Shown: positions 6,067-6,550 of the stretch, one piece after another
Layout: the number at the start of each line of letters is the position of its first letter
How positions within the stretch are numbered: position 1 is the first letter of the stretch
From: an uncultured Spirochaetaceae bacterium
Lineage (GTDB): Bacteria; Spirochaetota; Spirochaetia; Treponematales; Treponemataceae
NCBI GenBank assembly: GCA_937875245.1
Contig: CALNCH010000065.1
Span: 1 to 6,550 of the forward strand
Reading direction: 5' to 3'
DNA: 6,550 nucleotides
Notes under the pieces: model-generated
Told to the model about the DNA's origin: nothing
What the model saw: only the letters and a program-made list of their open reading frames with translations
The model's database searches: none
Made by a program: the position numbers and the translations under genes

Positions 6067-6550
6067 ATGAAAAAGAAAGTTTCATTAATGCTTCTAGCGC
6101 CAATATGTTTCACTTTTTTGTTTATGATTTTAGCCTTAACAGGCTTTACTAATGTTTTGGAATTTAGAATTTTTGATAGTTTTCTAAAATTTAGGCCTTC
6201 TCCTCCAGAAGATAGTTCCATTATGCTGATAGATATTGATGATCAAGCCGTCTCTACAATTGGAACCTGGCCTATAAGCAGAAGTATTACCGGAGATGGC
6301 TTAATGTTATTGGCAGAGATGGGTGCTAGACAAGCCGTTTTTGATATTGAGTATACCGACAAAAGCCCTCGTGGGGTAAATTCTGAAGTTATTGAAACAG
6401 TCATTCCTGAATTATTAGAATCTAATATAGGACAATTACAGTATAATATTAGTTCCCTTTTTGAGGCAGTTTCTGCAGGGTATATCCCCGTAGAAGAGGC
6501 ATCAGAGTATATAGAAGATTTAGTTGATCTTGCAGAAAATACAAAAGAAA
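6067..6550 (+). CDS. CHASE2-domain sensory protein, 3' truncated (probable cyclase)
   Basis: The frame is open from the ATG to the window end (161 codons) and was read by hand. An N-terminal KKK is followed by one membrane segment (about 6-27), then a CHASE2 extracytoplasmic domain: FRIFDSFLKFRP (33-44), IMLIDIDDQAVSTIGTWPISR (52-72) and AEMGARQAVFDIEYTDKSPRG (83-103). The IDIDD, the G-x-WP-x-x-R and the F-D-I are CHASE2 hallmarks. From about 104 on there is an acidic, helical stretch in place of the usual D-x-x-L/A segment, probably an insertion. CHASE2 proteins normally have further membrane segments and a cytoplasmic output; a class III adenylate/guanylate cyclase is common in spirochaetes, but the output is not visible here. 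AGGAG (6057-6061) is 5 nt before the ATG. The gene is divergent from the envelope operon. Confidence 0.85.
   Translation, partial: MKKKVSLMLLAPICFTFLFMILALTGFTNVLEFRIFDSFLKFRPSPPEDSSIMLIDIDDQAVSTIGTWPISRSITGDGLMLLAEMGARQAVFDIEYTDKSPRGVNSEVIETVIPELLESNIGQLQYNISSLFEAVSAGYIPVEEASEYIEDLVDLAENTKE

Overview
The window looks like a chromosomal segment of a low-GC, double-membrane bacterium, most likely a spirochaete of the Treponema type. Four things point there: a relaxed lipoprotein signal, an outer-membrane-barrel-like protein beside a FecR-domain protein, a small secreted protein with a degenerate SLH-like pattern, and a CHASE2 receptor. The genus is an inference from gene content and style, not from a marker gene.

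Layout. On the + strand, 1-1649 holds the end of an operon: the C-terminal 55 codons of an unidentified gene, then a YaaR-family gene (DUF327) and a PSP1-domain gene (RicT/YaaT). The first two genes overlap by one base and the last two are 18 bp apart. A long hairpin at 1659-1700 lies between this operon and a convergent one, and can serve both. On the minus strand, read from 5955 down to 1745, there are four tightly packed genes: a small secreted protein with an SLH-like pattern, a predicted outer-membrane beta-barrel, a periplasmic FecR-domain protein, and a large lipoprotein with propeller-like repeats. The first two overlap by 4 bp; the remaining gaps are 13 and 14 bp. All four carry export signals. 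At 6067 a divergent + strand gene begins and runs off the end; its visible part is a membrane anchor plus a CHASE2 sensor domain.

How the parts may work together. The minus-strand operon encodes only envelope proteins, and it shares a 111-bp divergent control region with a CHASE2 sensory protein. In that region the two best -10 boxes overlap and sit inside a perfect 8-bp inverted repeat with an 8-bp spacer. This suggests coordinated, possibly mutually exclusive, expression. The most interesting reading is an envelope-sensing module: barrel, FecR and lipoprotein outside the cytoplasm, reporting to a CHASE2 receptor whose output domain (a class III cyclase is common in this class) lies beyond the window. 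That is inference from arrangement; the sequence shows the domains and the geometry but not the signalling.

No rRNA, tRNA, CRISPR array, insertion sequence or integrase was seen, and no gene-free stretch exceeds 300 bases.
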